From Ignavibacteria bacterium (GTDB lineage: Bacteria > Bacteroidota > Ignavibacteria > Kapaibacteriales > UBA961), in the NCBI GenBank assembly GCA_947491315.1, contig CANLII010000007.1:1-64000 (forward strand): a stretch of 64,000 bases of DNA. The letters are read 5' to 3'. This document shows positions 9,057-18,070 of this stretch, in pieces (position 1 is the first letter of the stretch; every line of letters starts with the position of its first letter). Made by a program: the position numbers and the translations under genes. The notes beneath the pieces are model-generated. The model did not search any database. It was given only the letters and a program-made list of their open reading frames with translations, and was not told where the DNA came from.

Positions 9057-10343
9057 ATGGAATTGCAAGGCAAAAGAATCATACTTGGAGTTAGTGCCAG
9101 TATTGCTGCCTATAAAGCACCCCTGATTGTTCGCGAATTGATCAAGCAGGGTGCAGAGGTACGTGTAATTATGACGCCATCTGCCGAGAAATTTGTTTCT
9201 CGTACAGTTCTGATGAATCTTTCCAAGAATCCAGTTCCAATGGACATGTTTGAGGATGATATCCAGGATGGTGGTTCATGGCATATACATCACGCGCATT
9301 GGTGTGATGCAATGCTGATTGCTCCATGCTCAGCAACAACACTTGCTCGCCTTGCCACGGGGTTTTACGATACAGCATTATCCATCATCGCTTGTGCTTT
9401 ACCGAAAGACATTCCTTTACTCATTGCACCTGCAATGGATTCCGATATGTGGGAACATCCTGCTGTTCAAAGAAATATCGAGACATTGAAACAAGATGGA
9501 ATAATCATCATTCCACCCGCAATCGGAGAATTGGCAAGTGGAATATTCGGACCCGGCAGACTTCCTGATATTGATGTATTGATAGAGCATTGTTCACATG
9601 TTCTCTCAGGAAGTGATGTCTCAATCCACCTAAAAGCTGATCCATCAGAAATTGAAATTCATGAAGAGATTCCTCAGCGATTATTGCTATATGGAAAACA
9701 TGTATTGATCACAGCTGGACCAACCTTTGAGCGAATTGATGATGTGAGATTCATTGGAAATTTCTCCTCAGGCAAAATGGGTTTTGCATTGGCGAGACAA
9801 TGTGCAAAGCAAGGTGCATTGGTGACATTGATTACCGGTCCGGTTTCACTAAAAACACCTGAAGGTCCCATTCAGAGAATCGATGTGGAATCTGCACAAG
9901 AGATGCATGATGCAGTTATGAAGCATCAATCAAAGCAAGACATCATCATCATGAGTGCAGCCATCGCAGATTTCACTCCTGAGAAGAGACATGAAGGGAA
10001 GATCAAAAAAGGTGATTCCGATTCAATGTCTGTAATGCTCAAAAAAACGACAGATATTCTTGCACAGTTGGGTAAGATAAAATCTCATAATCAAATTCTT
10101 ATCGGATTTGCTTTGGAATCCCACAATGCGATGGAATATGGAAAGAAGAAAATCGCGGAGAAAAACTGTGATTTGATGATTGTAAATCTTGCAAATACCA
10201 TAGACAGTGGATTCGGTGGTGATAATAATACCATTTCCATTATAGATCGTGTGGGTGGAATAAAAGAATTTCCCGTTATGACAAAAGATGCATGCGCCGA
10301 AGCAATCATTGAGCAGATTCTAATTTTCGGTGATCAATCATGA
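9057..10343 (+). CDS. coaBC: Bifunctional phosphopantothenoylcysteine decarboxylase / phosphopantothenate-cysteine ligase
   Basis: About 428 residues, near the usual 400-430. It makes 4'-phosphopantetheine for coenzyme A: CoaB couples cysteine to phosphopantothenate and CoaC, a flavoprotein, decarboxylates the product. The N-terminal CoaC half begins GKRIILGVSASIAAYKA and contains the PAMDSDMW segment of the PAMN-type motif. The C-terminal CoaB half has VLITAGPTFERIDDVRFIGN, FSSGKMG and the MSAAIADF stretch. Upstream in-frame codons from 9033 lie inside the terminator stem, so I start at ATG 9057 (9051 is also possible). Its stop overlaps the next start by 4 bp. Confidence 0.93.
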   Translation: MELQGKRIILGVSASIAAYKAPLIVRELIKQGAEVRVIMTPSAEKFVSRTVLMNLSKNPVPMDMFEDDIQDGGSWHIHHAHWCDAMLIAPCSATTLARLATGFYDTALSIIACALPKDIPLLIAPAMDSDMWEHPAVQRNIETLKQDGIIIIPPAIGELASGIFGPGRLPDIDVLIEHCSHVLSGSDVSIHLKADPSEIEIHEEIPQRLLLYGKHVLITAGPTFERIDDVRFIGNFSSGKMGFALARQCAKQGALVTLITGPVSLKTPEGPIQRIDVESAQEMHDAVMKHQSKQDIIIMSAAIADFTPEKRHEGKIKKGDSDSMSVMLKKTTDILAQLGKIKSHNQILIGFALESHNAMEYGKKKIAEKNCDLMIVNLANTIDSGFGGDNNTISIIDRVGGIKEFPVMTKDACAEAIIEQILIFGDQS

Positions 10344-11029
10344 AATCGCCGCATGAATTGATACTGAGAAAAAAGGTGAAGGAGCTGGAATCGCAAGTTT
10401 CTAAGACGAAGTATTCCTTGCTCATTGCCGAAGAGAAGTGGCAAGAGTTTGCCGTCAGCATGGAATGTTTTAAAGCCGGAAATCCCATTGGAATGCTAAG
10501 ACTCTATTATGCTCCGTCAAAAAAGACATTTCGATATGATTTCAGATCATTGAAAGATATCGAATTACAAACATTGCTCGATCAGAATCATACTCAATCA
10601 ACCTCAAAAAAACACAGAAATCATGAAGGAATGCACGCTTATGTCGATGGATCCTATATCGCCGGTAAAGTGGGATATGGTATTGCGATCATTCAAGATG
10701 ATACCTTGATTTTTGAGGATTTCGGATCAGTGAGTAATCCTGAATATTTGGAAGCTCGTCAAGTGGCGGGAGAACTCATGGCTGTTGGGAAAGTTGTGCA
10801 ATGGTGCAAACAGCATGGTCATCAAGAAATCACCGTTCATTATGATTATGCCGGCATTCGAGAATGGGCAATTGGAGCCTGGAAGGCAAAACAAGTTTTA
10901 ACGCAACGCTATGCACATTTCATTCGCACATGTGGTCTTTCCATCTCATGGAATAAAATCGCGGCACATACTGGTGATCATTGGAATGAATATGTTGATA
11001 ATCTAGCAAAGCAAGGTACCCGGCTTTAA
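10340..11029 (+). CDS. RNase H-like protein with uncharacterised N-terminal domain
   Basis: 229 residues, ATG overlapping the coaBC stop (ATGA), so translation is probably coupled. Residues about 95-229 form an RNase H type 1 fold: YVDGSY supplies the first Asp, AGELMA the Glu, HYDYAG the second Asp and GDHWNEYVDNLA the last Asp and preceding helix. All metal-binding positions appear present, so ribonuclease activity on RNA-DNA hybrids is likely. Residues 1-90 start with a Lys/Glu-rich helix and do not match the viroplasmin-type hybrid-binding domain as I know it. Its role is unknown. Confidence 0.75.
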   Translation: MKSPHELILRKKVKELESQVSKTKYSLLIAEEKWQEFAVSMECFKAGNPIGMLRLYYAPSKKTFRYDFRSLKDIELQTLLDQNHTQSTSKKHRNHEGMHAYVDGSYIAGKVGYGIAIIQDDTLIFEDFGSVSNPEYLEARQVAGELMAVGKVVQWCKQHGHQEITVHYDYAGIREWAIGAWKAKQVLTQRYAHFIRTCGLSISWNKIAAHTGDHWNEYVDNLAKQGTRL

Positions 11030-11050
11030 TCCCTTTAGACAAAGCCCGGG
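11019..11050 (+). other. Inverted repeat at the 3' end of the RNase H gene
   Basis: CCCGGCTTT pairs with AAAGCCCGGG, leaving one bulged C and a 13-nt loop. It overlaps the stop codon. No T-run follows, so it is at best a weak or Rho-assisted terminator or an RNA-stability hairpin. Confidence 0.35.
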
Positions 11051-11097
11051 CAAATTCGTATTTTCATACTCACATTTACACTTACATTGATCGAATC

Positions 11098-12516
11098 ATG
11101 GCCACACCTTTGGATGCAATCTTATCATTAAGCAAGAGACGCGGTTTCGTATTTCAATCTTCAGAAATTTATGGCGGTTTGAATGGCTGTTGGGACTATG
11201 GTCCGCTCGGCGTTGAACTTCTACGCAATGTGAAAGAAGCATGGTGGAAAGCCATGACTTTGCGTGATGACATAGAAGGGTTGGATGCAGCAATTCTCAT
11301 GCATCCTCGCACATGGGAGGCGAGTGGTCATCTTGGACAATTCACTGATCCGATGATTGACAATAAAGTGAGCAAGGCCAGACATCGTGCCGATACGCTC
11401 ATCGAGGATTATATTGAAAAACTCAGAAAAAAGGGAAAGACAGATCAAGCAAATGCCGTGGAAGCCAGACTTAATCTAGCAAGTGAGCCAGCACATTTTC
11501 ATGCGATCATCATTGATGAACAGATCACCGATCCTGTGAGTGGCACTACAGATTGGACAGATGTTCGTTATTTCAATCTGATGTTCAAGACTTTTGTTGG
11601 ACCCGTTGAAGATGTGTCGAATACCGTCTATCTCAGACCCGAGACAGCACAAGGTATATTTGTGAATTTCAAGAATGTATTAGATTCAACCAGACAAAAA
11701 CCGCCTTTCGGGATTGCACAAATCGGCAAGGCATTCAGAAATGAAATCAACACAAAGAACTTCCTTTTCCGCACCCGTGAATTTGAACAGATGGAAATGC
11801 AATTTTTCATCAAGCCCGGTTCGGAAAAAGAGTGGTTTGAATATTGGTTTGAACAGCGTTATCAGTGGTTTATCGAGCATGGCATGAATCCATCCTCATT
11901 GCGATCAAAACCACATGAAAAAATGGCGCATTATGCAAATGCGGCAACAGACATTGAATTCCTATTCCCATTTGGATGGGGAGAGATTGAAGGCATACAT
12001 TCCAGAACCGATTTTGATTTGAAAAATCATCAGGAATTTTCCGGTAAGAAGCAAGAATATGTGGATACTGTAACGAAAGATCGGTATGTACCCTATGTGA
12101 TTGAAACTTCGGTCGGTGCCTCTCGCTCATTCATGGCATTCCTCTGCAATGCATTCAAGGAAGAAAAAATTGATGGTGAAAATGGTGCGGTGGAAACAAG
12201 AACCGTTTTGCAATTTCATCCGAAATTAGCACCGGTGAAAGCCGCAATTTTCCCATTAACAAGCAAAGATGGACTGCCCGAACTTGCAGACCCATTGTAT
12301 AAGGATTTACAGAAAGACTATAAAGTGCAATGGGATACTTCCGGCTCCATTGGCAAGCGATATCGCAGGCAAGATGAAATTGGAACACCATTTTGCATTA
12401 CGATTGATAATGATTCACTAAATGATTCAGCTGCCACTATTCGCAATCGCGATACCATGCAACAAGAAAGAATTCCGATTGATAATATAAAAGCCTTTTT
12501 GCGAGATTCACTCTAA
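11098..12516 (+). CDS. glyQS: Glycyl-tRNA synthetase, homodimeric class II type
   Basis: 472 residues, within the usual 450-500 for the single-chain bacterial enzyme. It charges tRNA-Gly with glycine. The N-terminus SLSKRRGFVFQSSEIYGG, the motif 2 region (GKAFRNEI...FLFRTREFEQMEMQFF) and the motif 3 region near the C-terminus (ETSVGASRSFMAFL) are typical. The C-terminal anticodon-binding domain begins near LAPVKAAIFPLTSKDG. Monocistronic by spacing. No T-box or glycine riboswitch is visible in the 68-bp leader. Confidence 0.95.
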   Translation: MATPLDAILSLSKRRGFVFQSSEIYGGLNGCWDYGPLGVELLRNVKEAWWKAMTLRDDIEGLDAAILMHPRTWEASGHLGQFTDPMIDNKVSKARHRADTLIEDYIEKLRKKGKTDQANAVEARLNLASEPAHFHAIIIDEQITDPVSGTTDWTDVRYFNLMFKTFVGPVEDVSNTVYLRPETAQGIFVNFKNVLDSTRQKPPFGIAQIGKAFRNEINTKNFLFRTREFEQMEMQFFIKPGSEKEWFEYWFEQRYQWFIEHGMNPSSLRSKPHEKMAHYANAATDIEFLFPFGWGEIEGIHSRTDFDLKNHQEFSGKKQEYVDTVTKDRYVPYVIETSVGASRSFMAFLCNAFKEEKIDGENGAVETRTVLQFHPKLAPVKAAIFPLTSKDGLPELADPLYKDLQKDYKVQWDTSGSIGKRYRRQDEIGTPFCITIDNDSLNDSAATIRNRDTMQQERIPIDNIKAFLRDSL

Positions 12517-12596
12517 GTTCATATGGTAAATCCTGTCAATGCGTCCGGGTTTGTCATTCATTCTCATCACAGCATGATTTATGCTCTTGTATTTAG

Positions 12597-12604
12597 TATT
12601 TTTG
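12597..12604 (+). promoter_or_regulatory. Candidate -7 promoter box upstream of der
   Basis: TATTTTTG matches TAnnTTTG exactly and lies 22 nt before the der ATG. I find no clear TTTG 19-21 nt further upstream, so this rests on the -7 box alone. Confidence 0.45.
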
Positions 12605-12626
12605 CCTTATTCATATCGAGAAAAAC

Positions 12627-13949
12627 ATGCACAATTTGGTAGCCATAGTCGGAAGACCCAATGTTGGGAAATCAACACTCTTCAATCGCATCCTTGAAGA
12701 AAGAGATGCTATTGTAGATGCAACATCGGGTGTTACACGAGATAGACATTATGGTAGCGGAGAATGGAGTGGCGTTGGATTCATCTTGATTGATACAGGT
12801 GGTATCGTTCCTGAAAGTGATGAACTCTTCGACAGAGCCATTCGCGAGCAAGCGCATTTAGCAATTGAAGAAGCACAATCCATCATTTTTGTCTGTGATG
12901 GTAGAGATGGTCTAACACCGGTTGACAAAGAAATCGCACTCACGCTAAGACAAAGCGGTAAGCATATCACATTGGCAGTCAACAAATGTGATAATTCCAT
13001 TCAAGATGCACAATTGTTTGAGTTCTTTTCTCTCGGAATAGGCGAACCATTCGGTATTTCCGCATTGAATGGAAGAAGCACGGGCGATCTTCTCGATCAT
13101 GTTGTGGAGCCACTCAATAAAGATGAACATCTTGATGATGATGGAAGATTGAAAATTGCATTGATCGGCAGACCCAATGTTGGTAAATCGAGTATCACGA
13201 ATGCACTTCTCGGAGTGGAACGCGCAATTGTATCAGATATTCCCGGCACAACGCGTGATGCCATCGATAGTGTTTTGAAATATTATGGCGAAGAAATTGT
13301 ATTGATTGATACGGCGGGTCTTCGAAAGAGAAGTCATATCAAAGAAAATGTTGAAATGTATTCAATTATGCGAACCGCTCGTGCAATCGACCGATGCGAT
13401 GTTGCAGTTGTTGTTCTGGATGCCGAGCGTGGATTGGAAGCCCAGGATAAACGCATCATCAATGATGCAGTGGATGCACGCAGAGGCGTGATCATTGCTG
13501 TCAATAAATGGGATGCGGTCGAGAAAGAGACAAATACTGCGGTTGAATTCACGAAGAAAGTTCATGAGGAATTGAAAACATTCGATTATCTACCTGTTGT
13601 GTTTGTTTCGGCTTTGACAAAACAGAGATTGTCCAAAGTGATTGATATGGCAAAGGAGATCCAGATACGAAGATCATCTCGCATTTCTACTTCTAAGTTG
13701 AATGATATTCTTCATGAAGAAATCACGAAGACTCCACCACCTTCTTATCGCGGACATGATTTGCGCATCAATTATATCACGCAAACCAAAATTGCTCCGC
13801 CTACATTTGCCTTTTTCTGTAATCATCCGCAAGAATTACCTGATTCATATAAGAGATTCTTGGAAAGAACATTGCGTAAGCATATAGATCTGGAAGGTGT
13901 TCCCGTTTCATTTCTATTCAGAAAAAAGAATAAATCCGATGATGATTGA
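12627..13949 (+). CDS. der: Ribosome-assembly GTPase Der (EngA)
   Basis: 440 residues, the normal length. Der uses two tandem GTPase domains to assist 50S subunit maturation. Both P-loops are present (GRPNVGKST near the start and GRPNVGKSS at about 180). Both switch II regions are seen (DTGG and DTAGLRKR), as are both NKxD specificity motifs (NKCD, NKWD). A KH-like C-terminal domain follows (about 355-440). The next gene begins 22 nt downstream and could be co-transcribed. Confidence 0.97.
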   Translation: MHNLVAIVGRPNVGKSTLFNRILEERDAIVDATSGVTRDRHYGSGEWSGVGFILIDTGGIVPESDELFDRAIREQAHLAIEEAQSIIFVCDGRDGLTPVDKEIALTLRQSGKHITLAVNKCDNSIQDAQLFEFFSLGIGEPFGISALNGRSTGDLLDHVVEPLNKDEHLDDDGRLKIALIGRPNVGKSSITNALLGVERAIVSDIPGTTRDAIDSVLKYYGEEIVLIDTAGLRKRSHIKENVEMYSIMRTARAIDRCDVAVVVLDAERGLEAQDKRIINDAVDARRGVIIAVNKWDAVEKETNTAVEFTKKVHEELKTFDYLPVVFVSALTKQRLSKVIDMAKEIQIRRSSRISTSKLNDILHEEITKTPPPSYRGHDLRINYITQTKIAPPTFAFFCNHPQELPDSYKRFLERTLRKHIDLEGVPVSFLFRKKNKSDDD

Positions 13950-13971
13950 TAATTAATACATGAGGTATTTC

Positions 13972-16062
13972 ATGCGCATAGTTACGATTCTTCTCTTCTT
14001 GATTCTTCAATCCGGAGATCTTTTGTCACAAGACGGCAAAGGATTTTCTGTAACGGTTGAAGCTAAAGTTCAAAGCACACCCAATCCTGCAATTATCTTG
14101 TCATGGAATAAAGATGACAGGGCGGAATCATATGCGGTCTTTCGTAAAGATCCAACCATGCACTCTTGGTCGGATCAAGCAGAATGGGGAAATGCAATCG
14201 CAAATCTTGGCAAAGATGATTTGACATATACGGATGAAAATGTCACTTCTGGCATCGCCTATGAATATCAGATATTGAAAGTATGTACTCCTGCCGGCAT
14301 AAAAACATTGAATCTTGGAGTCACAGATACGGTGACATCATATTTCGGATCCGGCTATGTATTGTCTGGAATCAATGTGTCTCCGGTATTGAGTCGTGGC
14401 ACGGTCATTTTACTCATAGACAGCACGATGATGATGCCTTTGTCCGCCGAAATTGCTCGACTTGAACAAGATCTCAAGAAAGAGTTGTGGACCGTGATAA
14501 AGCGAAGCGCTCCGCGTGCAACCGCATTTAATCCTGAGGCTGTTACCACCACAAAGGAAATCATCTTCAGCATCATTGAAAAGAATCCCAATGAATTGTA
14601 TTCTATCCTATTGCTGGGTAGAATCCCTGTTCCTTATTCGGGTTTGATGGCACCTGATGGACATTCTCCCGATCATGTCGGAGCATGGCCGGCTGATGTG
14701 TACTATGCAGACTTTGATGGTGAATGGTCTGATGAAAGCATCAATTCAAGCGGCGCATCACGAGTGGAAAACAAGAATGTTCCCGGTGATGGAAAATTCG
14801 ACAAATCACAAAATGATGCTGACATAAAATATCCGGTTGGAAGAATTGATTTTTACAATCTCACTTCATTCGCAGAAACAGAACTTCAATTGCTTAAGCG
14901 ATATCTCGACAAAAATCATGCATTCAGATCCGGTGCAATCAAACCGGTATATGAAGCAACGGTTGATGATAATTTTGGGGCATATGGAGAGGGTTTTTCC
15001 GGAAGCGCTTATAGAGGTTTCGGCGGACTTGTGGGCAAAGACAATATCGTGGCAAATAGAGAGTTTCTTGATTCAACAATCACAACAATGTTTTCCTATG
15101 GTTGTGGAGCAGGATCTTATACTTCATGTGCCGGAGTGGGAGGGATTGCTGAATTTTCCAAGCGACCAATCACTTCGATATTCACCATGATTTTCGGTAG
15201 TTATTTTGGTGATTGGGATTCTAAAGACAATGTGATGCGCAGTGTCGTGGCATCCCGCGGAACGGTTCTCACAACAGGTTGGGCTGCAAGACCACATTGG
15301 TTTTTCCATCCGATGGGACTTGGAAAACCAATTGGTGAGGTATTGCTTGGAGCACAAAATAATACGCAACAATATATGCCATCAATATATGTAACCAATA
15401 GATATCCCGGTGGAGTATATTATCAGGTGGCACCCCGTGGAACGCATATCGCATTGATTGGTGATCCAACATTACGCATGACATCCAATATGCCGATTGA
15501 AACACCGAAGAATATTGGCGTTACCTCAACTGTCAGCGCGCAAATAGATTGGGAAAGCGTCCCAAATGCAAATGGATATTTGGTGTATAAAAGTTCTTCC
15601 GAAGCAGGCCCATTTGAAGCATTGACGCCGAGCCCAATCACAGAAACAACCTTCAATGATATTAAAGCAAATTGGAAACAAGATGTTGTATATCAAGTGC
15701 GTGCAGTGATGCTTCGTGAGACAAAAAGCGGATCATTTTATGAAGTGAGCGCGCCAAATACATCTGAAAAAATCAATGTATCTGTTGACGAGAATACAGC
15801 TCAGGAATTCCGCATTGCATGTTCGCCACAACCGATGTCCTATTCAGGTATTATTCAATTTGTTGCTCCTCATGCAGTTCAAGCTGAAATATCTATTCAT
15901 TCGATGGATGGTCGCTTGATGAAAGCATTGCTCAAAGCTCGTATTGAAAGCGGTGGGCATTCACTCATGGTTCCGGCTCAGGAGCTTCCAATTGGAATGT
16001 ATATGGTAAGAATGATTATGGATGGAAAGTCAATTACCACTCCACTGATTATCAGTAGATAA
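13972..16062 (+). CDS. Gingipain-fold (C25-like) T9SS cargo protein, catalytic dyad apparently lost
   Basis: 696 residues from ATG 13972, preferred over ATG 13960 because GAGG lies six bases upstream. A signal peptide (to about residue 20) is followed by a fibronectin-like segment and a region with the peptidase C25 layout: LLLGRIPVPYSG, KYPVGRIDF, and an RSVVASRGTVLTTGW block. Where gingipains carry the catalytic His (GHGS) this protein reads YGCGAGS (Cys378), and where they carry the catalytic Cys it reads TMIFGSYF (about 405-412). I therefore expect no gingipain-type peptidase activity. A second fibronectin III-like domain (about 505-600) and a T9SS sorting domain (about 615-696) follow. 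Secreted by T9SS; function unknown. Confidence 0.7.
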   Translation: MRIVTILLFLILQSGDLLSQDGKGFSVTVEAKVQSTPNPAIILSWNKDDRAESYAVFRKDPTMHSWSDQAEWGNAIANLGKDDLTYTDENVTSGIAYEYQILKVCTPAGIKTLNLGVTDTVTSYFGSGYVLSGINVSPVLSRGTVILLIDSTMMMPLSAEIARLEQDLKKELWTVIKRSAPRATAFNPEAVTTTKEIIFSIIEKNPNELYSILLLGRIPVPYSGLMAPDGHSPDHVGAWPADVYYADFDGEWSDESINSSGASRVENKNVPGDGKFDKSQNDADIKYPVGRIDFYNLTSFAETELQLLKRYLDKNHAFRSGAIKPVYEATVDDNFGAYGEGFSGSAYRGFGGLVGKDNIVANREFLDSTITTMFSYGCGAGSYTSCAGVGGIAEFSKRPITSIFTMIFGSYFGDWDSKDNVMRSVVASRGTVLTTGWAARPHWFFHPMGLGKPIGEVLLGAQNNTQQYMPSIYVTNRYPGGVYYQVAPRGTHIALIGDPTLRMTSNMPIETPKNIGVTSTVSAQIDWESVPNANGYLVYKSSSEAGPFEALTPSPITETTFNDIKANWKQDVVYQVRAVMLRETKSGSFYEVSAPNTSEKINVSVDENTAQEFRIACSPQPMSYSGIIQFVAPHAVQAEISIHSMDGRLMKALLKARIESGGHSLMVPAQELPIGMYMVRMIMDGKSITTPLIISR

Positions 16063-16095
16063 GACCAAAATCTCAGACTAAATCTCAGAAATTAG

Positions 16096-16127
16096 CCGCA
16101 TGTTCATAGTTGTGACATGCGGTTTTT
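16096..16127 (+). terminator. Rho-independent terminator
   Basis: CCGCATGT pairs with ACATGCGG over an 11-nt loop and is followed by five Ts. It ends the transcript of the gingipain-fold gene. The remaining bases to the next start at 16272 show no gene. Confidence 0.8.
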
Positions 16128-16271
16128 CATTTAATTGCTTTGATTCAAACAAGATATTCATGGTCTTCAAGGGTTGAATGTAGTATTCGGGAACAATCCT
16201 GCAATGTTATCTGTTTGCCTAGTTATAAAATATCATAACAATCTTTAATCACATTTCTCATTGGTGAATCC

Positions 16272-17993
16272 ATGAAAATACTCATTCTTATTGCGGCATT
16301 AACTACAATGTTCTCGGCCGGTCTTAAAGCTCAGCAAACCGCCAAGCTACAAGTAATACACAATGCGGCAGACAAAGCAGCTCAAACTGTTGATGTTTAT
16401 GTCGGTGCGATGAAAGCATTCGACAATTTTGCTTTCCAAACCGCAACTCCATTCACCGATGTTCCTGCAGGTATTCCACTCGTTATCGGTATTGCACCCG
16501 GAACAAGTACTTCAGTTGCTGATACAATTGCAACATTTACAGTTACCCTCGAGCCGAATGGCACTTATCAAGCCATAGCGAATGGCGTTTTGACTCCCGG
16601 TTCATTTGCATCAAATCCTGATGGAAAATCCATTGGTTTTAACCTTTTCGCATTGCCGAATGCACGTACAACAGGTGAAAGAGATTCACTTGCTGATATT
16701 CGCGTGTTTCATGGCGCGACAGATGCTCCGGCAGTGGATATCTCAATAGAAGGTGCAAAAAAGATTACAAATTTGGGGTATGGTCAATACTCAACATATT
16801 TGCAAATGCCTGAGGATGGTGCTTCCGGTTTATTTGATAATCTGTACACACTCGATATCGCACCAACAGGTGGAGAAACAATCGCTAGTTATTATCTACA
16901 AGTTTTGGATGGTGAGGCATTCACCATCATTGCATCCGGATTCTTGAATCCTGCCGCAAATGGTGATGGTTCAGCATTTGGTTTATATCTTGTTACCGCA
17001 GATGGTGGTCCATTCCTAAAATTTCCTGCTGTAAACCAAAAAAACGTAAAATTACGCATCGTGCATAATGCTGCAGATCCAGCTGCTGCGAGTGTTGATG
17101 TTTATTTCAATGGTGAAAAAGCATTTGACAATTTCGCTTTCCGTACATCATCACCAACGTACGAATTGAATGCCGGTACCGCTTATGAAATTGGTATTGC
17201 GCCCGGTACAAGTGAAAAAGCCGCTGATACACTGAAGTCATTTACCGTTACTTTGCCTGAAGGAAATTATGTAGCATTTGCAAATGGCGTGATTCAACAA
17301 GGTTTTGCTGCGAATCCATCAGGCGAAAGCATCGGTTTCACGATTTATCCATTGACTGGAATTCGTGATTCTGCTGTAGATTCCAATAATATTGATGTAA
17401 TTGTCTTCCACGGCTCAACAGATGCACCTGCGGTAGATGTTCGTGTTGGTGGCAATAATCTTGTGTCAGCGCTTGCTTATGGTAAAAACTCAGCATATAT
17501 CAGTGTTCCAGCTCAAAATTATGTGGTTGGAATTGCACCCGCAGGTGGCGATGTGATTGCATCGTTTAATGTACCTGGTGCTGCAATTGCAGGTCAAAGC
17601 GTAATTGTATTTGCCAGTGGATTTTTAAATCCTGCAGCAAATCTTAATGGTGAAGCATTTGGTTTGTTTGCGCTTGTTGGAGAAACAGTCGTACAGTTAC
17701 CACCTGCAACAACAAGTGTGAATGAGTTCACAGAAAATGCTGAAAACACAATCGCACCAAATCCAACAAATGGAATGATGATGGCTCATTTTGCAGTACC
17801 ACATGCCGGTCCTGTTAATATCCGCATGCATTCAGTGACCGGTTCTTTGATCGGTGAAACAAGAATCGATAATGCCGAAAAAGGTTCTAATGTTATGCCA
17901 TTTGACATGTCATCCGCAGTTCCCGGAAATTATATCATGACCATTGATGCCGGTACATATCGCTCGATTATTCCTTTTGCCGTGATTAGATAA
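16272..17993 (+). CDS. DUF4397-repeat T9SS secreted protein
   Basis: 573 residues. A signal peptide (about 1-20) is followed by two copies of a DUF4397 unit (about 24-250 and 258-475). Each copy has two halves that begin with a similar strand: LQVIHNAAD and IRVFHGATDAPAVD in the first, LRIVHNAAD and VIVFHGSTDAPAVD in the second. Each ends in an ASGFLNPAAN motif. A T9SS sorting domain starts near 487 (IAPNPTNGMMMAHF). DUF4397 proteins are extracellular beta-rich proteins of unknown function. It is isolated between terminators, so probably a single-gene transcript. Confidence 0.85.
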   Translation: MKILILIAALTTMFSAGLKAQQTAKLQVIHNAADKAAQTVDVYVGAMKAFDNFAFQTATPFTDVPAGIPLVIGIAPGTSTSVADTIATFTVTLEPNGTYQAIANGVLTPGSFASNPDGKSIGFNLFALPNARTTGERDSLADIRVFHGATDAPAVDISIEGAKKITNLGYGQYSTYLQMPEDGASGLFDNLYTLDIAPTGGETIASYYLQVLDGEAFTIIASGFLNPAANGDGSAFGLYLVTADGGPFLKFPAVNQKNVKLRIVHNAADPAAASVDVYFNGEKAFDNFAFRTSSPTYELNAGTAYEIGIAPGTSEKAADTLKSFTVTLPEGNYVAFANGVIQQGFAANPSGESIGFTIYPLTGIRDSAVDSNNIDVIVFHGSTDAPAVDVRVGGNNLVSALAYGKNSAYISVPAQNYVVGIAPAGGDVIASFNVPGAAIAGQSVIVFASGFLNPAANLNGEAFGLFALVGETVVQLPPATTSVNEFTENAENTIAPNPTNGMMMAHFAVPHAGPVNIRMHSVTGSLIGETRIDNAEKGSNVMPFDMSSAVPGNYIMTIDAGTYRSIIPFAVIR

Positions 17994-18013
17994 TTAACAA
18001 AAGTCTTAGATAC

Positions 18014-18049
18014 AAAAAGCCTCATTGTGTTGATACAATGAGGCTTTTT
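18014..18049. terminator. Bidirectional terminator between convergent genes
   Basis: A 15-bp perfect stem (AAAAAGCCTCATTGT with ACAATGAGGCTTTTT) around a six-base loop. T-runs occur on both strands, so it can end both the DUF4397 gene and the minus-strand acyltransferase gene. Confidence 0.9.
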
Positions 18050-18070
18050 CATGTGTATTGCAATTGGAAT

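Noticed and set aside
11019-11097. T-box or glycine riboswitch upstream of glyQS
   Set aside because: The hairpin belongs to the end of the RNase H gene, has no T-run, and the leader is too short for either element.
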